Origin: JAAXHH01 sp965225915
Lineage (GTDB): Bacteria > JAAXHH01
Assembly: GCA_965225915.1 (NCBI GenBank)
Contig: OZ245326.1
Span: 2,976,001 to 3,040,000 of the forward strand
Direction of reading: 5' to 3'
Length of the DNA: 64,000 nucleotides
The position numbers and the translations under genes were made by a program. The notes below the pieces were generated by a model. It searched no databases, was not told the origin of the DNA, and worked only from the letters and a program-made list of their open reading frames with translations. Positions 42,573 to 51,719 of the stretch are shown piece after piece. How positions within the stretch are numbered: the stretch's first letter is position 1; each line of letters begins with the position of its first letter.

Positions 42573-44117
42573 ATGACTGATCTGCCCATGCTTTCCCTCA
42601 TGATCTGGCTGCCCGTGCTGGGCGCAGTGCTGCTCCTCTTTGTCAAAGAGGATACGGCCGCCCGATGGGTGGGATTCGGCGTCACCGCCCTGGTGTTTAT
42701 CCTGTTCGCGGCCAGCTTCGGAGCGTTTGAATCCCATGTCGGCGATCCGCAGTTCGTGGAGCGGATACCCTGGATCGAATCCCTGGGCGTTTCCTATCAC
42801 GTCGGGGCGGACGGCATAAGTATCCTCCTCGCGGGAATCACCGCGCTCATGTGGCCGCTGGCGCTGCTGGGCACGTGGACGATCGTGGGCGAACGGGTCC
42901 GGGCCTACCAGGTTTTCATGCTGCTGATGGAAACCACCCTGATGGGCGTCTTCTTCTCCCTCGACCTGTTCCTATTCTTTCTCTTCTGGGAAGGTATGCT
43001 GATTCCCATGTATTTCCTGATCGGCATCTGGGGTTACGAAAAGAGCGACAGAGCGGCATTGAAGTTCTTCCTGTTCGCCGTTTTCGGCAGTCTGCTCATG
43101 CTGGCCGCCGTCATTACGCTAGCCTTTCTTTATCATCAGGCCCACGGTGTCCTCACTTTTGAAATGGCCGCGTTGTATCAACTTTCCATACCACCGGAAG
43201 TTCAGTTCTGGCTCGCCCTCGCCTTCATCGCCGCATTCGCTGTCAAGGTACCCATGGTGCCCTTTCACACTTGGTTGCCCGATGCCATCGTCCTGGCCGT
43301 GGTGCTCGTCAAGATAGCGGCCTATGGGTTCATTCGCCTGACGCTTCCGTTGTTTCCCGATGCCCTCGCCGAACTGGCTCCCCTGATGTGCGCGATGGCC
43401 GCGGCCGGCATCGTCTACGGCGCGCTGGTCGCCATGGCGCAGTCCGATATCCGAAGGCTGATCGCCTATTCAACCATCAGTCACGCTGGCTTTGTCGTGC
43501 TCGGCGTATTCGCCTTGAATCAGCATGGCATACAGGGCGCCGTCGTCCACATCGTCAGTCTGGCGTTGTCCACGGGCGGGCTGTTCCTGGCCGCGATGAT
43601 GCTCGTGCAGCGACGGGATACCTGGAACATGGAAGACTACGGCGGCTTGTGGCATACGATTCCCGTTTTCTCCGCCTTTCTGCTGGTCTTTACACTGGCG
43701 TCAGTCGGCCTTCCCGGACTGAGCAATTTCGTCGGAGAATTTCTCATTCTGGTCGGTGTGATTCAGAAACACTTGCTGATTGCGGCGGTTGCCGCGACCG
43801 GGGTTATCCTGGCAGCCGTTTACATGCTGAGGATGTACAGGAAAGTAGTCTTCGGTCCGCTGACCAGGACGGAGAACCGGGGATTGAAAGACCTGTCGAT
43901 TCGTGAGGCGGCCGTGCTCTCCTGCATGACGTTGTTCATCATCTGGATCGGCGTGTACCCCCAACCGTTTCTCCGGACCATGGAGGCTTCGGTGCAGAAA
44001 CTGCTGGTTCAGACACACCGTCTCGCCGAAACGGCTCCCGGCGGTACAACACAGATGTCCATCGAACCGGCGTCGCGGCTGGACGCGACGCGTGAAACCA
44101 GCCAGGACAAGCGATGA
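42573..44117 (+). CDS. nuoM: NADH-quinone oxidoreductase subunit M, missing a conserved motif
   Basis: A 514-residue antiporter-like subunit. FLFWEGMLIPMYFLIGIWGY, VKVPMVPFHTWLPDA and SDIRRLIAYSTISHAGFVVLG identify it. The channel segment that reads [23 protein letters not shown] in close relatives is here WLPDA directly followed by IVLAVVLVKIAAYG. That is an in-frame loss of about nine residues (27 bases) at ~43284, between the two conserved lysines of the proton path. The reading frame is otherwise whole. GAAGGTG precedes the ATG at 42573; its stop overlaps nuoN by 4 bases. Confidence 0.94.
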   Translation: MTDLPMLSLMIWLPVLGAVLLLFVKEDTAARWVGFGVTALVFILFAASFGAFESHVGDPQFVERIPWIESLGVSYHVGADGISILLAGITALMWPLALLGTWTIVGERVRAYQVFMLLMETTLMGVFFSLDLFLFFLFWEGMLIPMYFLIGIWGYEKSDRAALKFFLFAVFGSLLMLAAVITLAFLYHQAHGVLTFEMAALYQLSIPPEVQFWLALAFIAAFAVKVPMVPFHTWLPDAIVLAVVLVKIAAYGFIRLTLPLFPDALAELAPLMCAMAAAGIVYGALVAMAQSDIRRLIAYSTISHAGFVVLGVFALNQHGIQGAVVHIVSLALSTGGLFLAAMMLVQRRDTWNMEDYGGLWHTIPVFSAFLLVFTLASVGLPGLSNFVGEFLILVGVIQKHLLIAAVAATGVILAAVYMLRMYRKVVFGPLTRTENRGLKDLSIREAAVLSCMTLFIIWIGVYPQPFLRTMEASVQKLLVQTHRLAETAPGGTTQMSIEPASRLDATRETSQDKR

Positions 44118-45580
44118 ATACGGTGCTGCCCGCTGTAAACCTCTACGCCGTGTTACCACAGATCGTTCTCGTGTCCTCCGCGACGGTGGTCCTGATCATC
44201 GGCCTGTTTGAACGGTTTCGAAAGGGAATCCCCTACCTGAGTCTCCTGCTGCTCGCGATTTCGGGCCTGGTTGTCGCCAGCCGGCTGGGGCAGGATCCCA
44301 TCGCCTTCTCGGACGTATCGCCGATGATGGTGATGGATGATTTCAGCCTGGTGGCCAGCCTGGTGTTTATCGGCGGTGCCATACTGACCGTACTGATATC
44401 CATCTCCTATGCCGAAGCCAGGTCAATCGACCGCGGTGAGTACTACGCGCTGTTGATCTACGCCGTATCGGGCATGAGCATGATGGCGGCGAGTATCGAC
44501 CTTTTCACGTTTTTCCTCGGTCTCGAAGTACTTTCCATTTCCCTCTACGTGCTGATCGGTTTTGAACAGTCAGAAGCCGGATCAAACGAAGGCGCGTTGA
44601 AGTACTTCCTGCTGGGCGCCTTCGCCAGCGGATTCATTCTTTACGGCATTGCCCTGCTGTACGGTGCGAGCGGCAGTACGGAGTACGATGCCATAGCGCG
44701 AACACTGGCCGGGGAGAGAAGCGACGCGGTAAGTTTACTGCTGCTCGGAGGACTGGGCCTGCTCCTGGTCGGTATTGGATTCAAGATCTCCATGGTCCCG
44801 TTCCATTCCTGGACGCCGGACGTGTACCAGGGGGCTCCGACGCCCGTCGCCGCGTTTCTATCCACTGGTTCCAAGGCTGCCGCCTTCGTGGTATTGATTC
44901 GTCTGCTCGGTTCGGTTTTCCCCGAACTCCAGATGGAATGGTCACCGATAATCGCGCTGCTGGCCGTCCTCACGATAGCCGTCGGAAACGTCGTTGCGCT
45001 GGTACAGACCAATCTGAAACGACTGCTTGCCTATTCGAGTATCGCCCACGCCGGTTACATGCTTCTGCCGTTCATGTCGAACAGCCAGGACGGCAGCGCG
45101 AGTATCGTTTTCTACCTGATCGTGTACACGGCAATGAACCTGGGCGCCTTCGGGGTACTGACCGTACTCTCCACCCGCGGGTCTTCATGCGGGACACTGG
45201 ATGACCTGGCTGGTCTGGGCAGCCGCCATCCCCTGCTCGCCGCGATCATGGCGGTGGTCATGTTTTCCCTGGCCGGTATACCTCCCACGGCAGGTTTCAT
45301 GGCCAAGTTCTATCTCTTCAGCGCGGTAGTGTCCGGAGGATACATCGAGCTGGCCGTGATCGGACTGCTATTCAGCGGCGTCTCGTTATACTACTACTTG
45401 CGTGTCGTAGTCTGGATGTACATGCGTCCCGCATCTGAGGATCCCGCCGATGCGACCGGACGCCTGTCCTTCAGTGGCATGACGGCATTGTGCCTTTCCG
45501 CCCTTGCCATCCTGGCCGTGGGTGTTTTTCCTTCGGAACTGCTTGACCTTGCGCAACGGGCGGTAATGACGCTGCAGTAG
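44114..45580 (+). CDS. nuoN: NADH-quinone oxidoreductase subunit N
   Basis: A 488-residue antiporter-like membrane subunit with about 14 helices, last gene of the operon. FFLGLEVLSISLYVLIGFE, GFKISMVPFHSWTPDVYQGA, PTPVAAFLSTGSKAAAF and LKRLLAYSSIAHAGYMLLPF are present, including the conserved channel lysines. Its start overlaps nuoM as ATGA. No clear terminator follows before 45635. Confidence 0.95.
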   Translation: MNTVLPAVNLYAVLPQIVLVSSATVVLIIGLFERFRKGIPYLSLLLLAISGLVVASRLGQDPIAFSDVSPMMVMDDFSLVASLVFIGGAILTVLISISYAEARSIDRGEYYALLIYAVSGMSMMAASIDLFTFFLGLEVLSISLYVLIGFEQSEAGSNEGALKYFLLGAFASGFILYGIALLYGASGSTEYDAIARTLAGERSDAVSLLLLGGLGLLLVGIGFKISMVPFHSWTPDVYQGAPTPVAAFLSTGSKAAAFVVLIRLLGSVFPELQMEWSPIIALLAVLTIAVGNVVALVQTNLKRLLAYSSIAHAGYMLLPFMSNSQDGSASIVFYLIVYTAMNLGAFGVLTVLSTRGSSCGTLDDLAGLGSRHPLLAAIMAVVMFSLAGIPPTAGFMAKFYLFSAVVSGGYIELAVIGLLFSGVSLYYYLRVVVWMYMRPASEDPADATGRLSFSGMTALCLSALAILAVGVFPSELLDLAQRAVMTLQ

Positions 45581-45634
45581 CCCGTAAACGTTCCGCCTCT
45601 CCTCCATCCATGCGCCCGTACCGGCGAATTGGGT

Positions 45635-45663
45635 TGACTTTTGCACGGTCCTGCGCGATATAT
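45635..45663 (+). promoter_or_regulatory. Promoter candidate for the polyprenyl synthase gene
   Basis: TTGACT (45635-45640), a 17-base spacer and GATATA (45658-45663), about 35 bases before the start codon. The -10 box could also be read as TATATG with a longer spacer. Confidence 0.4.
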
Positions 45664-45698
45664 GGTTGTAATTCAACGCGCGGTACCGAACAGCCGAT

Positions 45699-46682
45699 TT
45701 GGGGGCATTCATAGACTTCAGGACCATCAGCTCGCCGGTGCAGGGACATCTCGACCAGTTTGAAAGCAAGATCAGGGAGATATCCCGGTCCGACGTGGAA
45801 GTCATCAACCAGATCTGGTCCCACTTGGTTCGAACCAAGGGCAAGCGACTGAGACCCGCACTGGTTTTCCTTTCTGCAACGGCTTACGGCTCGCCATGCA
45901 GGGAAACCATGCTGGCGGCTTTCATTATCGAGCTCTGCCACACCGCGACGCTGATACATGATGACGTGGTGGACCGGGCGACAACCCGCCGTGGACTGCC
46001 GACGCTGAATTCTATCTGGGACAACCACGTCACGGTACTCATGGGCGACAACGTGATCGCAAAGGTGTTGTCGCTGATCGCGAAACTGGACTGCTCGAGG
46101 ATCACGTCGAAAATCGCGGAATGCGTCGAGCGGCTTACCGAAGGAGAGTTGCACCAGGCCATACGCCGTTTTAACATAAAGACCCCCGAGGCGGAGTACT
46201 ATCGCATCATAAGCAACAAGACGTCTTCGCTCATCGCGTGCGGCTGCGATTCCGGGGCCTACCTGTCCAGCCGTTCCGTTGATACGGCTTGCCGGTTCGG
46301 TGAATTCGGTGAAAAACTCGGCATGGCCTTTCAAATAACCGACGATATCCTCAATTTCACGGGAGATGAAGACGTCATCGGCAAACCCAGGGGAAACGAT
46401 TTCCGGGAAGGGACGGTTACCCTTCCGCTTATCCATGCCCTCAGGAATGCCTCGTCCGACGGGAACAGGCGCGTGGAGGAGTTGTTGAAAGAGGAGTGGA
46501 GCGACAGCGTTTGCGAGGAAATTGTAGATTTCGTTCATGCCCACGACGGAATCCGTTATGCGAGGAGCAGGGCGCTGGAATACGCTGAAGAGGCCAAGAC
46601 GATCCTGGTCGACGAGCCGGAGACCCCGGCGAAACACGCGCTGTTGAACATGGTTGATTACGCCATTGAACGGGATCGATGA
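45699..46682 (+). CDS. Long-chain polyprenyl diphosphate synthase
   Basis: A 327-residue trans-isoprenyl diphosphate synthase (IspB/HepT type). GKRLRPALVFLSA starts the fold, the first Asp-rich motif is LIHDDVVDRATTRRG, and the second is QITDDILNFTGD, where the usual final Asp of DDxxD is Asn. Small-side-chain control of chain length cannot be read reliably. It probably makes the side chain of menaquinone or ubiquinone used by the preceding complex I, or feeds lipid-carrier synthesis. Translation seems to start at the TTG at 45699. The glycosyltransferase cluster begins 7 bases after its stop. Confidence 0.9.
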   Translation: MGAFIDFRTISSPVQGHLDQFESKIREISRSDVEVINQIWSHLVRTKGKRLRPALVFLSATAYGSPCRETMLAAFIIELCHTATLIHDDVVDRATTRRGLPTLNSIWDNHVTVLMGDNVIAKVLSLIAKLDCSRITSKIAECVERLTEGELHQAIRRFNIKTPEAEYYRIISNKTSSLIACGCDSGAYLSSRSVDTACRFGEFGEKLGMAFQITDDILNFTGDEDVIGKPRGNDFREGTVTLPLIHALRNASSDGNRRVEELLKEEWSDSVCEEIVDFVHAHDGIRYARSRALEYAEEAKTILVDEPETPAKHALLNMVDYAIERDR

Positions 46683-46689
46683 TGCATGT

Positions 46690-47565
46690 ATGGACTCTAT
46701 ATCCGTAATCATCATTACGTATAACGAAGAGCCGCATATCGACACGTGTTTGCGGAGTGTTTCCTGGGTAGACGAAATCGTGGTGGTGGATTGCGGAAGC
46801 ACCGACCGGACCGTGGAAATCTGCAATCGTCACGAAAAGGTTCGGGTGTTTCATGAAGAACGGCGCGGCAGCGGGGAACAGAAGCAGCAAGCGCTGGATC
46901 GGGCGGGTTCCACATGGGTGTTAAACCTGGACGCGGACGAACGGCTCAGCGAATCCCTGAAGTCGGACATCCAGACCCTGCTCGAGCATCCGGTGCCGCA
47001 CGACGGTTACCATTTCCCCAGGAAAAACTACTTCCTTTCCCGGCATATCAGGCACGCCGCGGGATGGGGGGACGACCGGCCGTTGCGGCTTTTTCGCCGG
47101 ACGAAAACGAGCGTCACCAGGACCCAGGTACACGAAACATTCGTCGTGGAAGGTCCGACCGGCAGTCTCGCCTCACCGTTGATACACGATGCCTATTCCA
47201 GCCTGTACCAGTATATCGAGAAACTGAACGAGTATACGTCGATCGAGGTGAGAAACAGGCTGAAAGCGCAGCCGAACCGCAGAATAACCTGGGTCCACAT
47301 CGCCCTCGCTCCCCTGGGCACATTCTGGAAGATGTACGTGCTTAAAAGAGGCTATCTGGATGGGATGCAAGGACTTCTGTTATGTCTACTTTCTTCGGTT
47401 TCCGTCATGTCCGGATACGCGAAGACTTGGGAATATCGGATGTACCGGAAGCGGGGCGGCGATATGTTTCCGCCCATACGAACCGAAGAAGTAAGGACAC
47501 GGCAGCCGGGGTACAACCGGCTCATTAAGGGCGGCGATGAGGAATTCAACTGGAAGGATGGCTGA
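46690..47565 (+). CDS. Family 2 glycosyltransferase, WaaE/KdtX-like
   Basis: A 291-residue cytoplasmic-face enzyme with a GT-A fold. ISVIIITYNEEPHIDTCL and VVDCGSTDRTVEI start the nucleotide-sugar domain, and LNLDADERL carries the DxD metal motif. LAPLGTFWKMYVLKRGYLDG at the C-terminus is the membrane-associating end typical of lipopolysaccharide core beta-glucosyltransferases (WaaE). I chose the ATG at 46690 because the longer frame from 46654 overlaps the synthase gene. One of three similar GT2 proteins in the cluster. Confidence 0.88.
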   Translation: MDSISVIIITYNEEPHIDTCLRSVSWVDEIVVVDCGSTDRTVEICNRHEKVRVFHEERRGSGEQKQQALDRAGSTWVLNLDADERLSESLKSDIQTLLEHPVPHDGYHFPRKNYFLSRHIRHAAGWGDDRPLRLFRRTKTSVTRTQVHETFVVEGPTGSLASPLIHDAYSSLYQYIEKLNEYTSIEVRNRLKAQPNRRITWVHIALAPLGTFWKMYVLKRGYLDGMQGLLLCLLSSVSVMSGYAKTWEYRMYRKRGGDMFPPIRTEEVRTRQPGYNRLIKGGDEEFNWKDG

Positions 47566-47571
47566 GATCAA

Positions 47572-48558
47572 ATGGGTATGAAAGACACACTGTACAGAAC
47601 CGCGTCCCGGTACGCACCGCTCCAGCGGGTCCTGCGCGATTCCGTCGTCGAGCGGAAGCTGCGGTTTCCGGAAGTGATCAGTATCGAGTCATCGAGTTAC
47701 TGCAACGCCGACTGCATCATGTGCCCGAGGGAACTGCTGAGCCGTAAGAAGGGCAACATGCCGATGGACCTGTACCAAAAGATCATCGACGAGTGCGCGG
47801 AGAATGCCCGGTACATAAAACTCATACAGCCCTTCATGTTCGGGGAGTCGTTCATCAACAAGCAACTCGTCGACATGATCAGGTATACGAAGAGCAGGCT
47901 GCCCCGTACACCGGTGAACGTGAGTACCAACGGTTCCTTGATCAACCCCGCGAAGGCGCAGGAGTTGATCGAGTGCGGGCTGGACAAGATCAACATCGAT
48001 ATAGACGGGGCGACGGCGGAGACCTTCGAAGGGGTGCGCATAGGGCTCGTCTACGATCAGGTGGTGGAAAACGCGCGGTACCTTATGGAGCTGAAACGCG
48101 TCACCGGCAGCAAAACGCCCGAAATCACGGTTACCATCATCAACATGGAAGAGACCCAGCACGAGATCGCGGCGTTCAAGGACATTTGGACGCCGATCGC
48201 CGACAACGTGGTCGTTCAGAGCTACACCACCTGGACGGGGAGCGTGGAGGACAAGAATGTGGGCGACCAGGCCTCGGCCTCGGCCGCCGGCGGTTTCACC
48301 TTTCCCTGCAAGCATCCCTGGGAGGAATTCGTCATCGCCAACGACGGCCGCGTAGCCATCTGCTGCCTCGATTTCGACTTCAAGGTGGAGATCGGCGATG
48401 TTTCGAAGCAATCGATCAAGGAAGTCTGGAACGGTGCTCCGATCCAGGAGATCCGCCAGAAGATGATCGAGAACCGGTACGACGAACTCGAAATCTGCAG
48501 CCAGTGCAACAACTACATCTTTCAGACGAATTGCACCTGGCACCAGGTGTGGAAATAA
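47572..48558 (+). CDS. Radical SAM/SPASM protein in the envelope glycan cluster
   Basis: A 328-residue protein. CNADCIMC binds the radical SAM cluster. The SPASM-type C-terminus has Cys residues in FPCKHPWEEFVI, VAICCLDFDFKV and EICSQCNNYIFQTNC. Members of this group modify peptides or sugars and glycolipids; radical SAM/SPASM proteins do occur in polysaccharide loci, but no reaction is known for this one. It lies between a GT2 and a GT4 gene with short gaps, so it probably acts on the same glycan or carrier. Confidence 0.87.
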   Translation: MGMKDTLYRTASRYAPLQRVLRDSVVERKLRFPEVISIESSSYCNADCIMCPRELLSRKKGNMPMDLYQKIIDECAENARYIKLIQPFMFGESFINKQLVDMIRYTKSRLPRTPVNVSTNGSLINPAKAQELIECGLDKINIDIDGATAETFEGVRIGLVYDQVVENARYLMELKRVTGSKTPEITVTIINMEETQHEIAAFKDIWTPIADNVVVQSYTTWTGSVEDKNVGDQASASAAGGFTFPCKHPWEEFVIANDGRVAICCLDFDFKVEIGDVSKQSIKEVWNGAPIQEIRQKMIENRYDELEICSQCNNYIFQTNCTWHQVWK

Positions 48559-48650
48559 TGCCGGAAAACCCATACCCTGTCTGATCGAGCGGGCCGCCCG
48601 GATTCCCGTTATCGTCCCCATTTCGATATTCCCTCTCATAAGGAATGCCC

Positions 48651-49814
48651 ATGGCCGGCCTGGCGCCTTCGCGCATTCTGCAGGTATGTTCCTCCCTGGC
48701 CTGGGGCGGTACGGAGATGCATGTGCCGATCCTGTCCGGAAAACTCCTGGATCGCGGCCATGACGTACGCCTCGTAATCCACCCGGACGGAACGATCGCC
48801 GGAGAAGCCAGGGGACTGGGCATCCCGGCTGAATCCATCGGTATTGGCGGTTACGTCAATCCCGCGTCGACCTTTGCGCTCCTCCGGTGCATACGGCGCA
48901 TTCGGCCCCACATCATACATCTCCACCTGTCCCGTGATCTCTGGCAAACCGTGCCCGGCGCGTTGCTGGCGGGATTCTACGGACCGATAGTCCTCACCAA
49001 ACACGTCGGTTCGTACGTGAAGAAAAAGGACCCGGTGCACCGGTGGCTGTATCGCCGCGTTTCCCGCATCATCACGGTGTCGGAAACGCTGAACAGGAAT
49101 GTGCGCGAGACCTGCCCCGTCCCGCCGGACCGAGTGGTTACCATACATCCGGCCCTGGATCTCAACCGGTTCGATCCGGTCCGCTACGACCGGGAGGACA
49201 CGAGGAGATCGCTCAATATACCGGCCGGCGCCTTTCTGATCGGTACCGTGGGACGCGTGTCCCCGGGTAAGGGTTACGAGGATTTCCTGCAGGCTGCCCG
49301 GATGCTGCGGGACCGACATCCGCATAGGCCCCTTCGGTTCGTCGTCGTGGGGTCGGCCAGCTACGGGGAGGAAGAATACCACGACGGTATCGTTCAGTTG
49401 GCCCGGGAACTGCATCTCGGTGAAACGGTGCTCTTTACAGGTTTCAGGCGCGATATTCCCGCCTTGCTGAACGCCATGGACGTTTTTATATTTCCCTCCA
49501 AAGCGGAGGGATTCGGCGCGACCGTCATCGAAGCGATGGCCATGGGCGTAGCCTGTATATCGACCCGGTCCGATGGGACGCTTGACACCGTGGCGGAGGG
49601 TGAGACGGGTCTGGTCTTTCAAGGGGGCGACGCGGAAGGCCTCGCACGGTCGGTCGAATTGCTGCTGGCGGACGATTCCCTGCGCGAGCGCATCGGGGAG
49701 AACGGTTATAGACAGGTCAGGGAACGCTTCAATCTCGATGCCATGACCGACCGCGTGGAAGCACTCTACGCTACCTCAATGGACCATCCCTTCTCATCTC
49801 CTAACCTTCCATGA
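48651..49814 (+). CDS. Family 4 glycosyltransferase
   Basis: A 387-residue GT-B enzyme. The start RILQVCSSLAWGGTEMHV has the acceptor-side glycine loop. TVGRVSPGKGYEDFLQAA is the donor-domain opening; PSKAEGFGATVIEAMAMGVA is the E-x7-E motif of GT4, binding the nucleotide sugar. I chose ATG 48651 because ATAAGGA ends 6 bases before it; ATG 48645 directly abuts that site. Its stop overlaps the msbA-like start as ATGA. Confidence 0.9.
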   Translation: MAGLAPSRILQVCSSLAWGGTEMHVPILSGKLLDRGHDVRLVIHPDGTIAGEARGLGIPAESIGIGGYVNPASTFALLRCIRRIRPHIIHLHLSRDLWQTVPGALLAGFYGPIVLTKHVGSYVKKKDPVHRWLYRRVSRIITVSETLNRNVRETCPVPPDRVVTIHPALDLNRFDPVRYDREDTRRSLNIPAGAFLIGTVGRVSPGKGYEDFLQAARMLRDRHPHRPLRFVVVGSASYGEEEYHDGIVQLARELHLGETVLFTGFRRDIPALLNAMDVFIFPSKAEGFGATVIEAMAMGVACISTRSDGTLDTVAEGETGLVFQGGDAEGLARSVELLLADDSLRERIGENGYRQVRERFNLDAMTDRVEALYATSMDHPFSSPNLP

Positions 49815-51709
49815 ATGTATACCTCCGAATCCTATCCTATGTGAAGCCCTACTGGTACTTCATGGCCGGCGCCATTTGTTGTATGGCCTGCTTCGCATTG
49901 ACGAGCAGCGCCACGGTCTGGGTGGCGCTGCCCTTTCTGCAGACTCTGTTCGGCCAGGAGACCGTGCAGACGGGGCAAGCCGTACAGACCATGCAGCCCG
50001 GACAACTCGACGTGGCGAGGGATTCGGCGAACCGGCTGGAACAGCGTACCGGGATGTCGGGCCTGCGCGAGACGTTGAAAGAACGCACCAACGCCCTAAT
50101 CAGCCGTCCGACCAAGCAGGCTACGCTCGAACGCCTCTGCCTGATCATCCTGTTCATCCTCCTGTTGAAGAACATCAGCAGTTACCTGCAGGCCTACTTG
50201 ATGGCCTACGCCGAAAACGGCGTCATAAAAGATCTCAGGAACTACCTTTACATCCATTTGCACCGTCTATCCCTGTCCTATTTCCACCGGGAACGCACGG
50301 GGGAACTCATCTCCCGCGTATCCTACGATGTCATGAAGATCAACGGGACGATCTCCGCCGCATTCGGTACACTGATCAAGGAACCCATGCTGGTAGTGGT
50401 CTATCTCGCGATCCTCCTGATCCTGAGCTGGCAGTTGACGCTGATCTCCCTGGTGCTGCTACCCTTCAGCGTCCTGGCCATAATGACGGTGGGCCGGCGA
50501 CTTCGCCGGAGCAGTACGGCTTCGCAGGAAGCCATGGCCGATCTGACCTCGACGCTCCAGGAGACCGTGGCCGGTGTGCGGGTTGTAAAGGCCTTCAACA
50601 TGGAGTCCTTTGAAATCGGAAAGTTCAAGCGGCAGACGCAACATTACTTCCGCACGCTGCTCCGCCTGACCCACATGCACAACCTGGCGAGCCCCATAAC
50701 GGAAATCCTGGGAAGCGTCGTCGGCCTGGCGATACTCTGGTACGGGGGCCGACAGGTCTTGGAAGGCGACCTGCTGGCTCCCGAGGACTTCCTGACTTTC
50801 TTTCTCGCCCTGTTTTCCATGATGAAACCGGTCAAGGAACTCGGACAGGTGCACAACCGGGTCCAGGAAGGGATCGCGGCCGCCGACCGCGTGTTTTCGA
50901 TCTTGGACACGGCGCCCGAGATTTCGGACGCGCCGGATGCGGCAACGCTGCCCGATCTGCGTCGGGAAATCCGGTTCAATCGGGTTTCCTTCCGGTACGA
51001 TCCATTCTCCGAGCCGGCATTGAAGGAGATCGACCTGGTGGTCCGTTCGGGAGAAACCGTGGCCCTCGTGGGGCCCAGCGGAGGAGGCAAGTCTACCCTG
51101 GTGGACCTCGTCGCACGGTTTTATGATCCGACCGACGGATGCATCGAAATCGACGGAAAAGACCTGCGTTCGGTCACCGTGGCGTCCCTCAGGGAGAAGA
51201 TGGGCATCGTGACGCAGGACGTGATCCTGTTCAACGATACGGTCAGCAACAACATTGCCTACGGCGTTGAGAATATGCCCGTGGACCGGATTCGAGCCGC
51301 CGCAGCTGCCGCCAACGCGGAAGACTTTATCGGTCAGTTGCCGGAAAAGTACGATACGTTTCTCGGGGAGCGGGGCGTCCGTCTTTCAGGAGGGCAGCGA
51401 CAGCGGATCGCCATCGCGCGGGCCATCTTGAAGGATCCCCAGATCCTTATATTCGACGAGGCCACGTCCAGCCTGGACACCGAGTCCGAATTGCTGGTCC
51501 AGGAGGCCATCGACCGGTTGATGAAGGGGAGGACGGCCGTGGTCATCGCCCATCGCCTGTCGACGGTACAAAAGGCGGACAAGGTGATTGTCATCGACCG
51601 TGGACGCATCGTGCAGACGGGCGTCCACGGATCGCTGGTCCAGGTAGACGGCCTGTACCGGAAGCTGTACAACCTGCAGTTCCGGGACCAGGAAGTGGTC
51701 GTGGATTAA
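49811..51709 (+). CDS. msbA: MsbA-like ABC exporter (fused permease and ATPase)
   Basis: A 632-residue half-transporter. Residues 1-~370 form the six-helix membrane domain and ~380-632 the ATPase: Walker A GPSGGGKSTL, signature LSGGQRQRIAIARAIL, Walker B ILIFDEATSSLD and the switch His in VVIAHRLS. Between helices 1 and 2 a periplasmic loop is extended by about 60 residues (GQETVQTGQAVQTMQPGQ and beyond), longer than in E. coli MsbA (582 residues). MsbA flips lipid A-core; position among LPS glycosyltransferase genes supports that role here. Translationally coupled to the GT4 gene. Confidence 0.88.
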   Translation: MNVYLRILSYVKPYWYFMAGAICCMACFALTSSATVWVALPFLQTLFGQETVQTGQAVQTMQPGQLDVARDSANRLEQRTGMSGLRETLKERTNALISRPTKQATLERLCLIILFILLLKNISSYLQAYLMAYAENGVIKDLRNYLYIHLHRLSLSYFHRERTGELISRVSYDVMKINGTISAAFGTLIKEPMLVVVYLAILLILSWQLTLISLVLLPFSVLAIMTVGRRLRRSSTASQEAMADLTSTLQETVAGVRVVKAFNMESFEIGKFKRQTQHYFRTLLRLTHMHNLASPITEILGSVVGLAILWYGGRQVLEGDLLAPEDFLTFFLALFSMMKPVKELGQVHNRVQEGIAAADRVFSILDTAPEISDAPDAATLPDLRREIRFNRVSFRYDPFSEPALKEIDLVVRSGETVALVGPSGGGKSTLVDLVARFYDPTDGCIEIDGKDLRSVTVASLREKMGIVTQDVILFNDTVSNNIAYGVENMPVDRIRAAAAAANAEDFIGQLPEKYDTFLGERGVRLSGGQRQRIAIARAILKDPQILIFDEATSSLDTESELLVQEAIDRLMKGRTAVVIAHRLSTVQKADKVIVIDRGRIVQTGVHGSLVQVDGLYRKLYNLQFRDQEVVVD

Positions 51710-51719
51710 CGGATGGCAG

